DNA from: Azonexus sp.
Lineage (GTDB): Bacteria > Pseudomonadota > Gammaproteobacteria > Burkholderiales > Rhodocyclaceae
Direction of reading: 5' to 3'
DNA length: 64,000 nucleotides
Assembly: GCF_023150235.1 (NCBI RefSeq)
Contig: NZ_JAKLLH010000014.1
Location: 62,001-126,000, forward strand
Shown here: positions 19,801 through 29,113 of the stretch, piece after piece
Layout of the letters: each line of letters opens with the position of its first letter
Numbering within the stretch: position 1 is the first letter of the stretch
Notes under the pieces: generated by a model
Databases searched by the model: none
What the model saw: the letters and a program-made list of their open reading frames with translations, nothing else
Told to the model about the DNA's origin: nothing
Translations under genes and position numbers: made by a program

Positions 19801-22289
19801 GCCGAGATCGAGATGGTCTGCCCGCCCGTAGCTTCGTCCGACGGGGGAGAACTTGCCACGGGGGACGGAATGTCGGGGTTTTCCCCGGTTTCCACGGTCG
19901 ACCGTGAAAATGGCAGGATTTCCGCCGTTTCTCCCTGCAGCGGCGCCGATTCGACACTCTCTTCAGCGGGCGCGACCTCGCTCTCCGCTATTTCGTCGAG
20001 CCAGTCCGCACTCGCTGTCGATTGCAATGGTGGATCGCTGTCTTCCGGCCAGTTCGCCATCACGCTGTCTTCGGTTGGCGTTGGCGTTGGCGTTGGCGTT
20101 GGCGTTGGCGTTGGCGTCGCCTCGCCAGCGGCTGGCGCGCCCTCCGTTGTTTCGTCGGCAGGCAGATGGTCGCCATTCGCCTCGGTGACGATGCCGCGCA
20201 AGGCATCGGCGGCGCGCAGCAGTGAGCCGGGGTCTGGAACCGCGTGCGTTTCCGGTGCGCGCAGGTGGGCTAGCCAGGCGGCAAGCAGCTTCTCCTGGCC
20301 GGCGAGCAGGCCGAGCACTTCCGGACTGGCTGGCAGGTCGCGGGCGATCCAGTGGTTATAGGCCTGCTCCAGCGCCCAGGCCGTTTCACCGAGAGCGTGC
20401 AGTCCGACCATGCGGCCGCTGCCTTTCAGGGTGTGCGTTGCTCGCCGGACGTCGGCCAGGGCCTGGCGCTGGCCGGGGTTGCGGCGCAGTATCCCGGCCT
20501 GCTCGCGCAGGCTGAGCAGTACGTTGTCGCCTTCCTCGAGAAAAATCGCCAGCAGTTCGTCGTCAATGGCCGTTGCCGCCGGAGGCGGGCTGGGCAGGGG
20601 CGGCGCCGCGAGCGTGGCGGCGGCGGCTTCGCCCTGAACGCGGCGGCAGAAGGCGTTGAAATCGGTTTCGCCCTGCGGCAAAGCGTCGACGAAGAAACCG
20701 ATCAGCGACAGACGTTCGGCGAGCGAGGCGAATTGCGCGGCGTCGGGGCTGGCCGGGTCGAGGCGACGGATGTCGGCGAGGCAGGACTGGATCGCCGCCG
20801 ATGCCGGCAAGTGCCCGAGCATGGTCAGGGCGCCGGCGATCTGGCGGATCGGTGCCTCCAGCGGTGTCAGGTCGGTGGTTTCGCTCGGGCAGCGGAAATA
20901 CTGGTCGAGCATCTGTTCGATGCCGGCCAGATTGTTGTGCATTTCACGGCTGACCTGCTCGATGAGCAGCCGTTCCTGCGCTCGCCGGCTCATTTCGTCG
21001 AGTGCCGCCGGTTCGCCGTCATTGACCGGAATGCGGCCGGCAATACAGGCATGCAGGCGGTCGACCATGCGGTCGACCTGGAGCGCGAATTCGCGATCCA
21101 GCTGCTGGAATTGCATCTGGGCATTCTGGAAGAGCAGAATCGCGGTGGCGACTTCCATCGCCACTGCATCGCGGTGCCGCGACGGGGCTTCGACCAGCCA
21201 GGTGACGACCGCCGTCAATCCCTGGGCCAAGCGGCGCAGATCGGTATTGCCGAGTTCATGCGAAAGTAGCGCGGCCTGCAGGATCTGCTGGGCAAAATCG
21301 GCCAGGCTGGCCGCCTGGCCGGCGCAGAAACGCCGCCAGTCGTCCTCGGCGGTTTGCAGAATGTCGCGCAGGCGACGCAAAGCCGGCTCCTGCAGGGCCG
21401 GCGTCATGCTTTCGGCGGTCAACAGGCGCTTCAGGGCAAAGGCCTGCTGGACCGCGGTCACGGCTTCGCTGGTTTGCGGCGCAACCTGGGCAACCTGGAA
21501 CAGGAGCTGGCGCAGCAATTCGTCGTCCGAACCCTGGCGACCTTCGAGCAGACGCCGGATGCGGGCATCGAGCTGCGAGCAGAGCCCGCGCGCCAGCGGG
21601 TCGGCGCCGATGTCGGCATGGGCCAGGGCATCGAGAAAGGCGGCGGCGATCCGCCAGCGCGAACGCTCTTCGCCAGCCTCCTGGCAATCGGCAATGGCTT
21701 GTACCGCTGCCCGCATCTGCCGTCGTCCGTTATCCGCTTCTCCGGGGTTCTTCAACCACAGCAGCAGGCCCTTCTGGTAGGCGAGACGGGCGGTTTTCAG
21801 TCGAGCCGGACGTTCTGCCGCCGCCGGTAGCGGTGCTTCGTCGCCGCCGACCTGGGGCAGGGGGGCAAGGTCGGGGTAGAAAAGGTCCACCCGGTGCGTT
21901 TCACGACCATCGGCCCGCCCCAGTTCGCGGTACACCGGCCACAGGCGCAGCGCCCGGTTCGGCTGCCCGGCGAGCAGATCGTCGAGATAGCCGCCAATGG
22001 CCTCCAGTCCGGTCGCGAGCAGGGCGAGCAATTCCTTTCCCGGTGGGGGCGCGGGGGTGGCCAGGATTTCCTCGCAACGGGCGGCAAGCCGGGCCAGGCC
22101 GTCGAGCTTGCCAAGCATGTTCAGTGCGCCGTGGACCCGGTGCAATTCCTCTCTGGCCTGCAGGAGGTGGCCGGCGTCGCCATCGCTGTGGAAGTCGCGC
22201 AGGGCGGTGCCGGCCCGGTTCAGGGCGCGGTCGATGTCGGCCTTGACCCAGCCCAGCGGCTCGCTATCGAAATCTTCAGTTCGCTTCAT
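16830..22289 (-). CDS. chpA: Type IV pilus chemosensory hybrid histidine kinase (ChpA/PilL family)
   Basis: A 1819-residue CheA-type kinase that controls twitching or surface responses through PilG and PilH. The N-terminal 550 residues are FimL-like. At least three Hpt-type phosphotransfer sites follow: ATHTLKGSGRMVGLH, AAHTLGGIAATVGLM and LHTFKGNARMAGALALGEQ. The catalytic core has dimerisation, HATPase (HMLRNAVTHGIE, DDGHGLDLDRIRGRA, GRGIGMDVVKTEV) and CheW-like domains. A C-terminal receiver carries VVDDSLTVRKIL and CDVEMPRMDGF. Linkers contain (TP)7 and (TE)4 runs and a copy of the window's palindromic repeat. The start at 22289 (MKRTEDFD) sits 13 bases after pilJ. It is the last gene of the operon. 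Confidence 0.92.
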   Translation of the reverse strand: MKRTEDFDSEPLGWVKADIDRALNRAGTALRDFHSDGDAGHLLQAREELHRVHGALNMLGKLDGLARLAARCEEILATPAPPPGKELLALLATGLEAIGGYLDDLLAGQPNRALRLWPVYRELGRADGRETHRVDLFYPDLAPLPQVGGDEAPLPAAAERPARLKTARLAYQKGLLLWLKNPGEADNGRRQMRAAVQAIADCQEAGEERSRWRIAAAFLDALAHADIGADPLARGLCSQLDARIRRLLEGRQGSDDELLRQLLFQVAQVAPQTSEAVTAVQQAFALKRLLTAESMTPALQEPALRRLRDILQTAEDDWRRFCAGQAASLADFAQQILQAALLSHELGNTDLRRLAQGLTAVVTWLVEAPSRHRDAVAMEVATAILLFQNAQMQFQQLDREFALQVDRMVDRLHACIAGRIPVNDGEPAALDEMSRRAQERLLIEQVSREMHNNLAGIEQMLDQYFRCPSETTDLTPLEAPIRQIAGALTMLGHLPASAAIQSCLADIRRLDPASPDAAQFASLAERLSLIGFFVDALPQGETDFNAFCRRVQGEAAAATLAAPPLPSPPPAATAIDDELLAIFLEEGDNVLLSLREQAGILRRNPGQRQALADVRRATHTLKGSGRMVGLHALGETAWALEQAYNHWIARDLPASPEVLGLLAGQEKLLAAWLAHLRAPETHAVPDPGSLLRAADALRGIVTEANGDHLPADETTEGAPAAGEATPTPTPTPTPTPTPTEDSVMANWPEDSDPPLQSTASADWLDEIAESEVAPAEESVESAPLQGETAEILPFSRSTVETGENPDIPSPVASSPPSDEATGGQTISISATLYDIFRIEAREHLETLAADHADLLACPLMPTPFEMGRAAHTLGGIAATVGLMPLNRLALALERALLRRNQTLEPGCRQSLEILRQAIVTLDDMYVAAGDEELLEQETLIAALDELFPSEFAGGETGPLAEAETPPSAVETTDQQPSRTETETETEPRSPPRSVPAAEDGLSLPASGEEIAPHLLAIFLDEAGEQLPEMAALLRTWREAPADPETPAALARVLHTFKGNARMAGALALGEQAHALESRLEAASLGRTSPDSGFFDLIESECDALAQATDALRAGGTTTEPAALSTAATQNPAPAETGETAPDGSPASPPIALSLLPPEWPETSETAANPPCPATDEAKEEAPVLETAPATSTSAAEPAPAAAAEATNPESGEQRNLLLRVKADLVDRLVNEAGELSIARSRIEGEMRNLKSSMLELTDNVIRLRRQLREIEIQAETQMQARVAQTSESHDQFDPLELDRFSRFQELTRFMAESVNDVATVQQNLLKHLDDANAALLAQSRLNRDLQQELLGMRMLPFASQEERLHRVVRQTARAAGKRARFEIVGGQVEIDRSVLDRMLAPIEHMLRNAVTHGIETAGERQARGKETIGEIRLSLSQEGNEIVLVLADDGHGLDLDRIRGRASELGLPQAVDEDPGVLYELIFQPGFSTANALTSDAGRGIGMDVVKTEVSALGGRVEIENQPGQGCQFRIYLPLTLAVTPTVLLRAGAQTYAVPAAMIEQVLELKSGELQEIAQAGEVRWHDKAYPFHYLPHLLGDSAAEAESHRLTWVLLLRSGSQRVAVQIDELKGNQEVVVKNIGEQLSRVVGISGATVLGDGRIVLILNPVALASRRPGFNIAAQLAPVALEREADLDAPIVMVVDDSLTVRKILTRLLTREDYAVTQARDGVDALEQLAEPEQAPTVVLCDVEMPRMDGFEFLRSLRADTRYQSLRVIMITSRTADKHRQHALELGANAYLGKPYDEAELLQLLAGFCHRPGG
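19333..19356. repeat. Hexanucleotide tandem repeat (TCGGTC)4 inside chpA
   Basis: Four perfect copies of TCGGTC. On the coding strand they give a Thr-Glu repeat in the linker before the third Hpt module. As a six-base unit it can change linker length without a frameshift. Confidence 0.85.
19893..19906. repeat. Dispersed palindrome CACGGTCGACCGTG in a chpA linker
   Basis: An exact copy of the 14-base palindrome, with flanks (TTTCC before, AAAA after) like those of the intergenic copies. It is read in frame as SRSTVE within a disordered linker between Hpt modules, which suggests the element was tolerated or inserted there. Confidence 0.8.
20075..20116. repeat. Hexanucleotide tandem repeat (TTGGCG)7 inside chpA
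   Basis: Seven perfect TTGGCG copies, encoding a Thr-Pro repeat on the minus strand in the linker between Hpt modules 1 and 2. Slippage would lengthen or shorten this extended linker in steps of two residues. Confidence 0.9.
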
Positions 22290-22302
22290 GCTCTCGCATC
22301 CC

Positions 22303-24417
22303 TCAGCCGACCTTGAAGCCGGCAACCGAGCCCTTGAGTTCGCTGGCCAGGGCCGTCAATTCGCCTATGGCCTGCGCGGTACGCTGGGTATTGCTAGTCG
22401 TCTGGCCGGTCAGCTTGAGAATCTCCTGCATCCTGGCAGCGACTGCCCGGGCGGTATCGGCCTGTCCCTGGGTGTCGGCGGAAATGTGGCGGATCAGCGT
22501 CGCCAAATCGCTGGAAACGCGCCCGATTCCGATCAGCGCCTGGCCGGCGGCATCGGAGAGCTTGGCCCCTTCGACCACGCCCTGGGTCGAGCGCTCCATC
22601 GCCGAGACGGCATCTTGCGTGTCGCCCTGGATGGTGCGGACGATGTCGGCAATCTGCTTGGTCGCCTCGGCCGAGCGTTCGGCCAGGCGCTGCACTTCCT
22701 CGGCGACAACGGTAAAGCCGCGTCCGGCCTCGCCGGCGGTGGCGGCCTGGATCGCCGCATTCAGCGCCAGCACATTAGTTTGTTCGGTGATGTCGGAGAT
22801 CAATTCGACGATTTCGCCGATTTCCTGCGAGCTTTCGCCCAGGCGCTTGATGCGCTTGGCGGTTTCCTGGATCTGCCCACGGATTTCGTTCATCCCCTTG
22901 ATCGAATCTTGTACCGCGGCATTGCCCTTTTCGGCTGCGCGCAGCGAATGGTCGGCGACTTCGGCCGAGCGCGAAGCCTTGCCGGAAATGGCCTTCATCG
23001 ACTGCGCCATGTCCAGCACCATCTTGCCCGCGCCCCGGATTTCGCCGGCCTGGCGCTGCGCATCGGCGAGCAACTCGCTCGAGGTCTGACGGGCGATTTC
23101 GGTCGCGCCATTGACCCGCGTCGAGGCATCGTTGATACGCCCGACCAACAGGCGCAGTTCCTCGATGGTGTAGTTGATCGAGTCGGCAATCGCGCCGGTG
23201 ATGTCCTCGGTGACGGTGGCCGTCGCGGTCAGGTCGCCATCGGCCAGGTCGCCGAGTTCGTTCATCAGGCGCAGGATTGCCTCCTGGTTTTCGCGATTGG
23301 CCTTTTCCGAAGCCTGCCGGTGCTCCTCGGCCTCGCGGGCGCGGCGGGCACTGTCGGCAAAATAGACGCGGATCAGCAGCGCCAGCGTGGCCAGCACCGC
23401 CAGCGTCAGCACCAGCAGCAGGCTGGTGGTCAGCGTCCGTTCGCCGAGGTTTTCCTGGTAGGCGGTCGCCAGCTCGTCGGTCGCCTTCAGGAGGTTTTCG
23501 CTGTCGTTGAAAATCCGCGCACCGGCTTGCTTGGACTGGGTTAGTACCTGCAGATTGCCGAGAATGCCGGAGATTGCGCTGTCGTAATTGGCGAAGGCCT
23601 TTTCCAGCTGTTTCAGCTTTTCCTGGCTGCTGCCGTCGTTACTGCCCGACAGGCGCAGGGTCTCGCTACCGCGCAGCAGACCCTGCAGGAGATCGCGGAA
23701 ACTGTTGGTGTCCTTGCCCAGCAGGAAGGCGACTTCCGGGTTGATCTCGTGGCCGACCAGCAGGGCCGAGGCATTTTTCGCCGTGCGCTGGGTCAGCATC
23801 ACCAGCTGATTGGCCGCGGCAATCTCACGGGCAACGGCGCCGGCTTGCAATTTCAGCGTTGCCAGTTGCTCGGTCAACTCGAGCATTTCCGCATTCTTGT
23901 CGTCGATTACGGCGACGTGGCGCCCCAGGGCGACGAGGTTCTTCTCCTGTGCGATCAGCGCCTGCGCATCCTTCTCGGTTGCCCGCCAGCGGGTATTCAG
24001 CGCCTCCAGCGGGCCGGTGACGGCGGCCGGCGACGGCGGTACCTCGCTGCTGCCTGCTTCTCCACCCTGGGTCAGGCTGTCCAGCAACTGCGAAAATTTC
24101 TGGCGCGATTCCTTCAATTGCCCAAAGGCCGGTACCTGGCCTTGCAAGGCCAGCGAGGAGGCTTTGGCCAGGCGCTGCGACAGCATGCGCATCTCGCCGG
24201 CGGCGGCAACGTAAGCGGTGGCGTGCCTCGATTCCCGCTTGTCGTGATAGGCCAGGCCGGCCGTGGTCAGCAGCAGCACGGCGAGCGTGGCGCCAAGGAG
24301 CTTGACCCGGCGCGCGACCTCGGGACGTTCGGCGGCAATGGCGACGATGCTGCTGGCGATATCGCCGTTCATGTCGCCGGCAATTTTCCTGCCGCGCGGA
24401 TTCTGGATGCTGAACAC
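22303..24417 (-). CDS. pilJ: Type IV pilus methyl-accepting chemotaxis transducer PilJ
   Basis: A 704-residue chemoreceptor of the Chp system, with one membrane helix near residues 40-60 ([18 protein letters not shown]) and another near 325-350. A periplasmic PilJ-type domain lies between them, with the signature [16 protein letters not shown] and its second copy [22 protein letters not shown] and a cytoplasmic signalling domain follow, with the tip [20 protein letters not shown] and [18 protein letters not shown]. It passes surface or pilus signals to ChpA through PilI. It is preceded by pilI and followed by chpA, with gaps of 25 and 13 bases. Confidence 0.93.
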   Translation of the reverse strand: MFSIQNPRGRKIAGDMNGDIASSIVAIAAERPEVARRVKLLGATLAVLLLTTAGLAYHDKRESRHATAYVAAAGEMRMLSQRLAKASSLALQGQVPAFGQLKESRQKFSQLLDSLTQGGEAGSSEVPPSPAAVTGPLEALNTRWRATEKDAQALIAQEKNLVALGRHVAVIDDKNAEMLELTEQLATLKLQAGAVAREIAAANQLVMLTQRTAKNASALLVGHEINPEVAFLLGKDTNSFRDLLQGLLRGSETLRLSGSNDGSSQEKLKQLEKAFANYDSAISGILGNLQVLTQSKQAGARIFNDSENLLKATDELATAYQENLGERTLTTSLLLVLTLAVLATLALLIRVYFADSARRAREAEEHRQASEKANRENQEAILRLMNELGDLADGDLTATATVTEDITGAIADSINYTIEELRLLVGRINDASTRVNGATEIARQTSSELLADAQRQAGEIRGAGKMVLDMAQSMKAISGKASRSAEVADHSLRAAEKGNAAVQDSIKGMNEIRGQIQETAKRIKRLGESSQEIGEIVELISDITEQTNVLALNAAIQAATAGEAGRGFTVVAEEVQRLAERSAEATKQIADIVRTIQGDTQDAVSAMERSTQGVVEGAKLSDAAGQALIGIGRVSSDLATLIRHISADTQGQADTARAVAARMQEILKLTGQTTSNTQRTAQAIGELTALASELKGSVAGFKVG

Positions 24418-24442
24418 CTTGCCTTCCTCCTCTTGAGCCGGC

Positions 24443-24955
24443 TCAGGTTGCGATATTCATGAATTCCGGGCTGGCCAGCAGCGCGCGGACATCGAGCTTG
24501 CGCCAGAGGCGACCCTGGGTGTCGGCGAAACGGCGCGTACCCCAGAGCGGCCCGAGCCCACCGCCCGTCTGTTCGGCAAAACCCTCCGGATTCTTCAGCC
24601 CGAGCGTGCGGCCGACGAGCAAGCCGGCGTTGATCCCATGCCGGGAACCCACCAGCAGCAGGCGGGCATGGGCATTGCGCGGTGTTGCCGCCTTGCCGCG
24701 AAAAGCCGAAAAATCGGAAACGGCGTAAAGCGTGCCGCGTACATTGGCGATGCCGGCAAACCAGGGGCGGGTCAGCGGTACCGGGCTGATTTGCGGTGCC
24801 GGCACGATTTCACCGCCATCGCAGAGGTCGACCAGCCAGTTTTCTCCACCCGATTCCACGCCCAGCCAGGAGGCGGCGGTGCGGCCGGCAACCGCCTGGT
24901 GCAGGCGTTCGGCCAGATAGGCCTGAAATTCGCGCAGGCTGGTCTTGGGCGGCAT
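24443..24955 (-). CDS. pilI: CheW-like coupling protein PilI
   Basis: A 170-residue CheW-domain protein that couples PilJ to the ChpA kinase. It starts with the PilI-type segment [16 protein letters not shown], followed by the CheW beta-barrel with [21 protein letters not shown]. Its start codon overlaps the pilH stop by one base (TGATG arrangement), which indicates translational coupling. Confidence 0.88.
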   Translation of the reverse strand: MPPKTSLREFQAYLAERLHQAVAGRTAASWLGVESGGENWLVDLCDGGEIVPAPQISPVPLTRPWFAGIANVRGTLYAVSDFSAFRGKAATPRNAHARLLLVGSRHGINAGLLVGRTLGLKNPEGFAEQTGGGLGPLWGTRRFADTQGRLWRKLDVRALLASPEFMNIAT

Positions 24956-25320
24956 CAGGCGAGGGCAGCGATTCGTTGCAGCAATTCTTCAGGATTGAGC
25001 GGCTTGACCAGGTAATCGACCGCGCCCTGGCGCATGCCCCAGATCTTGTCGGTTTCCTGGCCTTTCGAGGTGCATACGATGACCGGAATCTGGCGGGTGC
25101 TTTCGTCGCGGGTCAGGGTGCGGGTCGCCTGGTAGCCGTTGAGGCCGGGCATCACGACATCCATCAGGATCAGGTCGGGATGCTCGCTACGGGCCTTGGC
25201 AATGGCCTCTTCGCCATTACTGGCGGTGGTGACCAGATAACCGGCGCGGGTCAGGATGTCGACGGTGAAATAGCGTTCGGTCGGGGAGTCGTCGACGACG
25301 AGAATGTTCTTTATCGGCAT
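24955..25320 (-). CDS. pilH: Type IV pilus response regulator PilH
   Basis: A 121-residue single-domain receiver. The acidic pocket is VVDDSP, the phosphoacceptor Asp is in LILMDVVMPGLNGYQATR, and the late Thr/Lys pair is in VIVCTSKGQETDK and DYLVKPLNPEEL. PilH opposes PilG in type IV pilus control, acting on retraction or as a phosphate sink. The start at MPIKNILVVDD is chosen over a longer low-complexity extension. It overlaps pilI by one base. Confidence 0.9.
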   Translation of the reverse strand: MPIKNILVVDDSPTERYFTVDILTRAGYLVTTASNGEEAIAKARSEHPDLILMDVVMPGLNGYQATRTLTRDESTRQIPVIVCTSKGQETDKIWGMRQGAVDYLVKPLNPEELLQRIAALA

Positions 25321-25345
25321 GGGTGCTTCGTCGGGGTGTTGCGGG

Positions 25346-25759
25346 TCATGCAGCGCTGGCTTCCTGCGCCTGGGCCTCGGCATAGGCGGAGACGATCTGG
25401 AGCAGGCTGTCGCGGGTGAAGGGCTTGGTCAGGTAGCGGTCGGAACCGACCATCTTGCCGCGCGCCCGGTCGAACAGGCCGTCCTTGGACGAAAGCATGA
25501 TCACCGGGATGTGGCGGTAGCGGGGATTCTTCTTGATCAGCGAACAGGTCTGATAGCCGTCGAGGCGCGGCATCATCACATCGCAGAAGATCAGGGCGGG
25601 CAGGTGGTCGGCGATCTTGGCCAGCGCATCGAAACCGTCTTCGGCCAGGATGACCTGGCAGCCAGCTTGCGACATGAAGATTTCGGCGCTGCGGCGTATG
25701 GTATTGCTGTCATCGATGACCATCACGGTCAGACCTGCCAGTTTCGCTGAATCGACCAA
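25346..25759 (-). CDS. pilG: Type IV pilus response regulator PilG
   Basis: A 137-residue receiver protein that promotes pilus extension in the Chp pathway. Motifs are VMVIDDSNTIRRSAEIF, the phosphoacceptor region LIFCDVMMPRLDGYQTCSL, VIMLSSKDGLFDRARGK and DRYLTKPFTRDSLL. The first gene of the operon, it has no ATG. I place the start at TTG 25759 because a strong GGGGAGGG lies about seven bases upstream and the family begins shortly before VMVIDDS. A GTG at 25798 would add 13 atypical residues. Confidence 0.88.
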   Translation of the reverse strand: MVDSAKLAGLTVMVIDDSNTIRRSAEIFMSQAGCQVILAEDGFDALAKIADHLPALIFCDVMMPRLDGYQTCSLIKKNPRYRHIPVIMLSSKDGLFDRARGKMVGSDRYLTKPFTRDSLLQIVSAYAEAQAQEASAA

Positions 25760-26041
25760 TTTGCGTCCCTCCCCGAAGTTGGGAAAATCGTCCGGCACGC
25801 TGCCGCGAACTGTTTTTCCTTAACTGGCGGATCATACTACGGAAGGGCGCCCGGCGAAAAAATGCAGCCGGCTTGTTGATCCGGTTCGCCCTGCCGGGCT
25901 GGCGATTCGGGATACAATCGGCGGCCTGTCCGGGTGGCCATCCGGGCGGTGGCGCCGGCCTTGGGCGATATCTGCCCTGGCGTCCGTCCGTTTTCATGCC
26001 CGGTTTTGTTTTTCCTTCCGTATTTCGATTGTTTGCCGACC

Positions 26042-26899
26042 TTGCCCTCTCCGATTGCCCCCTGCCCGCCCCAAGTCCTGGTTTTCGCTGCCAGCGATCC
26101 CTCCTCCGGTGCCGGTATCCAGGCCGACATTCTGACCCTGGCCAGCCTTGGTTGCCATCCGCTGACCGCGATCACCGCACTGACCGTGCAGGACACCGTC
26201 GGCGTGCGCGGCGTGCACGCGACCGGCGCCGAACTGCTTGAACAGCAGGCGCGCACCATTCTCGAGGACATGCCGGTTGCTGCCTTCAAGATCGGCGTGC
26301 TTGGCAGCGTCGAGAACATCGTCACGGTGGCCGAGATCGTCGGCGATTACCCGGAAATTCCGCTGATTTTCGACCCGGTGCTGGCCTCCGGGCGCGGCGA
26401 CAGCCTCTCCGGCGAGGAAATGATCGCCGCGATGCGCGAACTGCTGCTGCCGCAGACCACGCTGCTCACCCCCAACGCGCCGGAAGCGCGGCGGCTGGTT
26501 GAAAGCGACGAGGACGAACAGGAGCCCGACATCGAAGTCTGCGCCCGCCGCCTGCGCGAACTCGGCGTGCAGTATGTGCTGATCACCGGTACCCACGAAA
26601 ACACGCCGGAAGTGATCAACACCCTCTACGGTCCCGAAGGCCAGCTGCGCGCCGACCGTTGGCCGCGCCTGCCGGGCAGCTACCACGGCTCGGGGTGCAC
26701 GCTGGCGTCGGCAATCGCCGCCCTGATCGCCGGTGGCGCCAGCGTCGAGGAAGCGGTGCGCGATGCCCAGGACTACACCTGGCAGACGCTGAAAAGCGGA
26801 TTTCGCGGCGGCATGGGCCAGTTCATCCCGGACCGCCTGTTCTGGGCACGCGACAACGAGGCTGATGCCGACAGCGCCGAGGGCCGTGGCGATGACTGA
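26042..26899 (+). CDS. thiD: Hydroxymethylpyrimidine/phosphomethylpyrimidine kinase
   Basis: ThiD phosphorylates HMP and HMP-P for thiamine synthesis. It is a ribokinase-fold enzyme with [19 protein letters not shown] at the substrate site, [44 protein letters not shown] and the anion-hole segment [19 protein letters not shown]. The start is uncertain. TTG 26042 gives 285 residues and fits the family, a GTG at 25934 would add 36 unrelated residues, and neither has a good ribosome binding site. Its last 8 bases overlap thiE. Confidence 0.88.
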   Translation: MPSPIAPCPPQVLVFAASDPSSGAGIQADILTLASLGCHPLTAITALTVQDTVGVRGVHATGAELLEQQARTILEDMPVAAFKIGVLGSVENIVTVAEIVGDYPEIPLIFDPVLASGRGDSLSGEEMIAAMRELLLPQTTLLTPNAPEARRLVESDEDEQEPDIEVCARRLRELGVQYVLITGTHENTPEVINTLYGPEGQLRADRWPRLPGSYHGSGCTLASAIAALIAGGASVEEAVRDAQDYTWQTLKSGFRGGMGQFIPDRLFWARDNEADADSAEGRGDD

Positions 26900-27533
26900 A
26901 GCCCGCCGGCCATTACGGCTATTGCGCGGCCTTTACGCCATCACCCCGGAACAGCCGGAGCGCGCCCGCCTGCTCGCCGACGTCGCGGCGGTGCTCGCTG
27001 GCGGCGGCCGCATCGTGCAGTACCGCGACAAGCAAAGCACCATGCCCGAACGCGTCGCCCGCGCCCGCGCGTTGCGCGCGCTGACCCACCAGCATGGCGC
27101 CTGCCTGATCATCAACGACGACCTGGCGCTGGCCCGGCTGGTCGATGCCGACGGCGTGCACCTCGGCGGTGACGACGGCTGCCTGGCCGCCGCCCGCGCC
27201 ATCCTCGGCCCGGACAAGCTGCTCGGTGCCTCGTGCTATGGCGAACTCGACCGGGCTCGTGCCGCCGTGCGTGCCGGTGCCGACTATGTTGCCTTCGGCG
27301 CGGTCTATCCGTCGTCGGTCAAGCCCGATGCCTCGCCTGCCACGGTCGACCTGTTTTCTGCGGCAAAAACGCAGTTGACCGTGGCGACCTGCGCCATCGG
27401 CGGCATCGCCCTGGCTAACGCCCCGCCGCTGCTCGCCGCCGGTGCCGACCTGCTGGCGGTAATCACCGACCTGTTTTCGGCGCCGGACATCGCCGCCCGC
27501 GCCGGCCAGTATCAACAACTTTTCGCGCAATGA
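26892..27533 (+). CDS. thiE: Thiamine-phosphate synthase
   Basis: ThiE joins HMP-PP and thiazole phosphate to form thiamine monophosphate. The 213-residue TIM-barrel has RGLYAITPE, the QYRDKQ pyrophosphate motif, [29 protein letters not shown] and [13 protein letters not shown] with the following Gly-rich [18 protein letters not shown]. The ATG at 26892 overlaps the thiD stop and has GAGGG upstream, so thiD and thiE are translationally coupled. Two upstream in-frame starts are less likely. The 10-mer CACGGTCGAC occurs within the gene at 27341. Confidence 0.92.
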   Translation: MTEARRPLRLLRGLYAITPEQPERARLLADVAAVLAGGGRIVQYRDKQSTMPERVARARALRALTHQHGACLIINDDLALARLVDADGVHLGGDDGCLAAARAILGPDKLLGASCYGELDRARAAVRAGADYVAFGAVYPSSVKPDASPATVDLFSAAKTQLTVATCAIGGIALANAPPLLAAGADLLAVITDLFSAPDIAARAGQYQQLFAQ

Positions 27534-27552
27534 TCTTTCAAGGAAAACACCG

Positions 27553-28848
27553 ATGACCGCTCAAGCCTCCTCGCGCAATCAGCAATTATTCGAGCGCGCC
27601 CAGCGCCACATCCCCGGCGGCGTCAATTCGCCGGTCCGCGCCTTCCGCTCGGTCGGCGGCACCCCGCTGTTCTTCCAGAAGGGCGCCGGCAGCCAGGTGC
27701 AGGACGCCGACGGCCGCTGGTACACCGACTACGTCGGCTCCTGGGGGCCGATGATCCTCGGCCACGCCCACCCCGAGGTGATCGCTGCGGTGCAGGCCGC
27801 CGTCGTTGACGGCCTCTCCTTCGGCGCCCCGACCGAACGCGAGATCGAAATCGCCGATCTGCTGTGCGAGCTGGTGCCGTCGATGGACATGGTCCGCCTG
27901 GTCTCTTCCGGCACCGAAGCGACGATGAGTGCGATCCGCCTGGCCCGTGGCTTTACCGGCCGCGACCTGCTGGTCAAGTTCGAGGGCTGCTACCACGGCC
28001 ATTCCGACAGCCTGCTGGTGAAAGCCGGCTCCGGCCTGCTCACCTTCGGCAACCCGTCATCCGGCGGCGTCCCCGCCGGCATCGCCGAAAACACCGTGGT
28101 CCTGCCCTACAACGACCCGCAGGCGCTGGCCGAAGCCTTCCAGGGCTATGGCGACAAGATCGCGGCGGTGATCGTCGAGCCGGTGGTCGGCAACATGAAC
28201 CTGATCGCGCCGAGCGCAGAATTCCTCAAGGCGATGCGCGAACTGACCGCGCAGCACGGCGCCGTCCTGATTTTCGACGAAGTGATGACCGGCTTCCGCG
28301 TCGGCCTCGGCAGCGCTCAGGGCTACTACGGCATCACCCCGGACCTGTCGACCTTCGGCAAGGTGGTCGGCGGCGGCATGCCGCTGGCGGCCTTCGGCGG
28401 CAAGCGCGAGATCATGGAAAAAATCGCCCCGCTCGGCCCGGTCTATCAGGCCGGCACGCTGTCGGGCAACCCGATTGCGGTGGCCGCCGGTCTGGCGACG
28501 CTGAAGCTGGTGCAGCAAAAAGGCTTTTACGAAGCGTTGACCGTGAAAACCCGCAGCCTCTGCGACGGCCTGGTCGCCGCCGCGCAAAAACACGGCATCG
28601 CCTTCGCGGCACAGAACGTCGGCGGCATGTTCGGCCTCTATTTCACCGAACAATGCCCGGCCACTTACGATGCGGTGCTGGCCTGCGACAAGGAAGCCTT
28701 CAACCGCTTCTTCCACGCCATGCTCGACGCCGGCCACTACTTCGCACCGTCGGCCTTCGAAGCCGGCTTCGTCTCGGCCGCCCACAGCGACGCCGACATT
28801 GCGGCGACGGTCGCCGCTGCCGACGCTTACTTTGCCAGCCTGAAGTAA
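27553..28848 (+). CDS. hemL: Glutamate-1-semialdehyde 2,1-aminomutase
   Basis: HemL converts glutamate-1-semialdehyde to 5-aminolevulinate, the step after HemA (encoded at 36-37 kb in this window), in tetrapyrrole synthesis. The 431-residue PLP enzyme has the N-terminal [18 protein letters not shown], the [19 protein letters not shown] phosphate-binding loop, [13 protein letters not shown] and the PLP lysine in [19 protein letters not shown]. Length is normal. It lies 19 bases after thiE behind AAGGAAAA and ends before a strong terminator. Confidence 0.97.
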   Translation: MTAQASSRNQQLFERAQRHIPGGVNSPVRAFRSVGGTPLFFQKGAGSQVQDADGRWYTDYVGSWGPMILGHAHPEVIAAVQAAVVDGLSFGAPTEREIEIADLLCELVPSMDMVRLVSSGTEATMSAIRLARGFTGRDLLVKFEGCYHGHSDSLLVKAGSGLLTFGNPSSGGVPAGIAENTVVLPYNDPQALAEAFQGYGDKIAAVIVEPVVGNMNLIAPSAEFLKAMRELTAQHGAVLIFDEVMTGFRVGLGSAQGYYGITPDLSTFGKVVGGGMPLAAFGGKREIMEKIAPLGPVYQAGTLSGNPIAVAAGLATLKLVQQKGFYEALTVKTRSLCDGLVAAAQKHGIAFAAQNVGGMFGLYFTEQCPATYDAVLACDKEAFNRFFHAMLDAGHYFAPSAFEAGFVSAAHSDADIAATVAAADAYFASLK

Positions 28849-28872
28849 TCCGACGCCGGATTACCGGCCAAC

Positions 28873-28901
28873 AAAAACGGCGCCTCGCGGGCGCCGTTTT
28901 T
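28873..28901 (+). terminator. Rho-independent terminator after hemL
   Basis: A perfect 12-bp stem (28873-28884 with 28890-28901, core ACGGCGCC/GGCGCCGT), loop TCGCG, with the right arm ending in five Ts. It starts 24 bases after the hemL stop. It closes the thiD-thiE-hemL unit. Confidence 0.9.
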
Positions 28902-28924
28902 CATCGTAAGACTAACTCCGGTTT

Positions 28925-28980
28925 GAAACCCCGCCCTTCAGGGCGGTGGGAGCCGACCCCGGCCTGAAGGCCGGGGTTTC
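28925..28980. repeat. REP-like doublet: two inverted, homologous hairpins
   Basis: Hairpin 1 (CCGCCC-TTCA-GGGCGG, 28931-28946) and hairpin 2 (nine-base arms 28956-28964 and 28969-28977, loop TGAA) are near-identical copies in opposite orientation. Reading inward from each end gives GAAACCCCG followed by the same stem-loop. This is the structure of a REP/REPIN doublet, and the hairpin type is also seen at ends of IS200/IS605-family elements. No transposase is present in the window. Confidence 0.7.
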
Positions 28981-29030
28981 AGGCGACCGTTTTGGGAGGG
29001 GATGCAAACCTCTTCCAAAACATGTTTGAC

Positions 29031-29057
29031 CGACAGGCAAGGCATGAATGCCTGTCG
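29031..29057. terminator. Perfect inverted repeat downstream of corA
   Basis: Nine-base arms CGACAGGCA (29031-29039) and TGCCTGTCG (29049-29057) enclose a nine-base loop. It lies 57 bases beyond the corA stop on the minus strand. No T-run follows in the corA direction, so terminator function is only likely, not certain. Confidence 0.4.
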
Positions 29058-29113
29058 CTAATTTCTTGCTGGGTAGCCGGGCCAAACCCGGCGGTGATCC
29101 GTCAGCACCGCGC

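Noticed and set aside
20075..20116. Phase-variable frameshift switch in chpA
   Set aside because: The repeat unit is six bases, so copy-number changes keep the reading frame; only linker length can vary.
28921..28985. CRISPR repeat-spacer unit
   Set aside because: There are only two hairpins, inverted relative to each other, with no regular spacers and no cas genes; it is a REP-type doublet.
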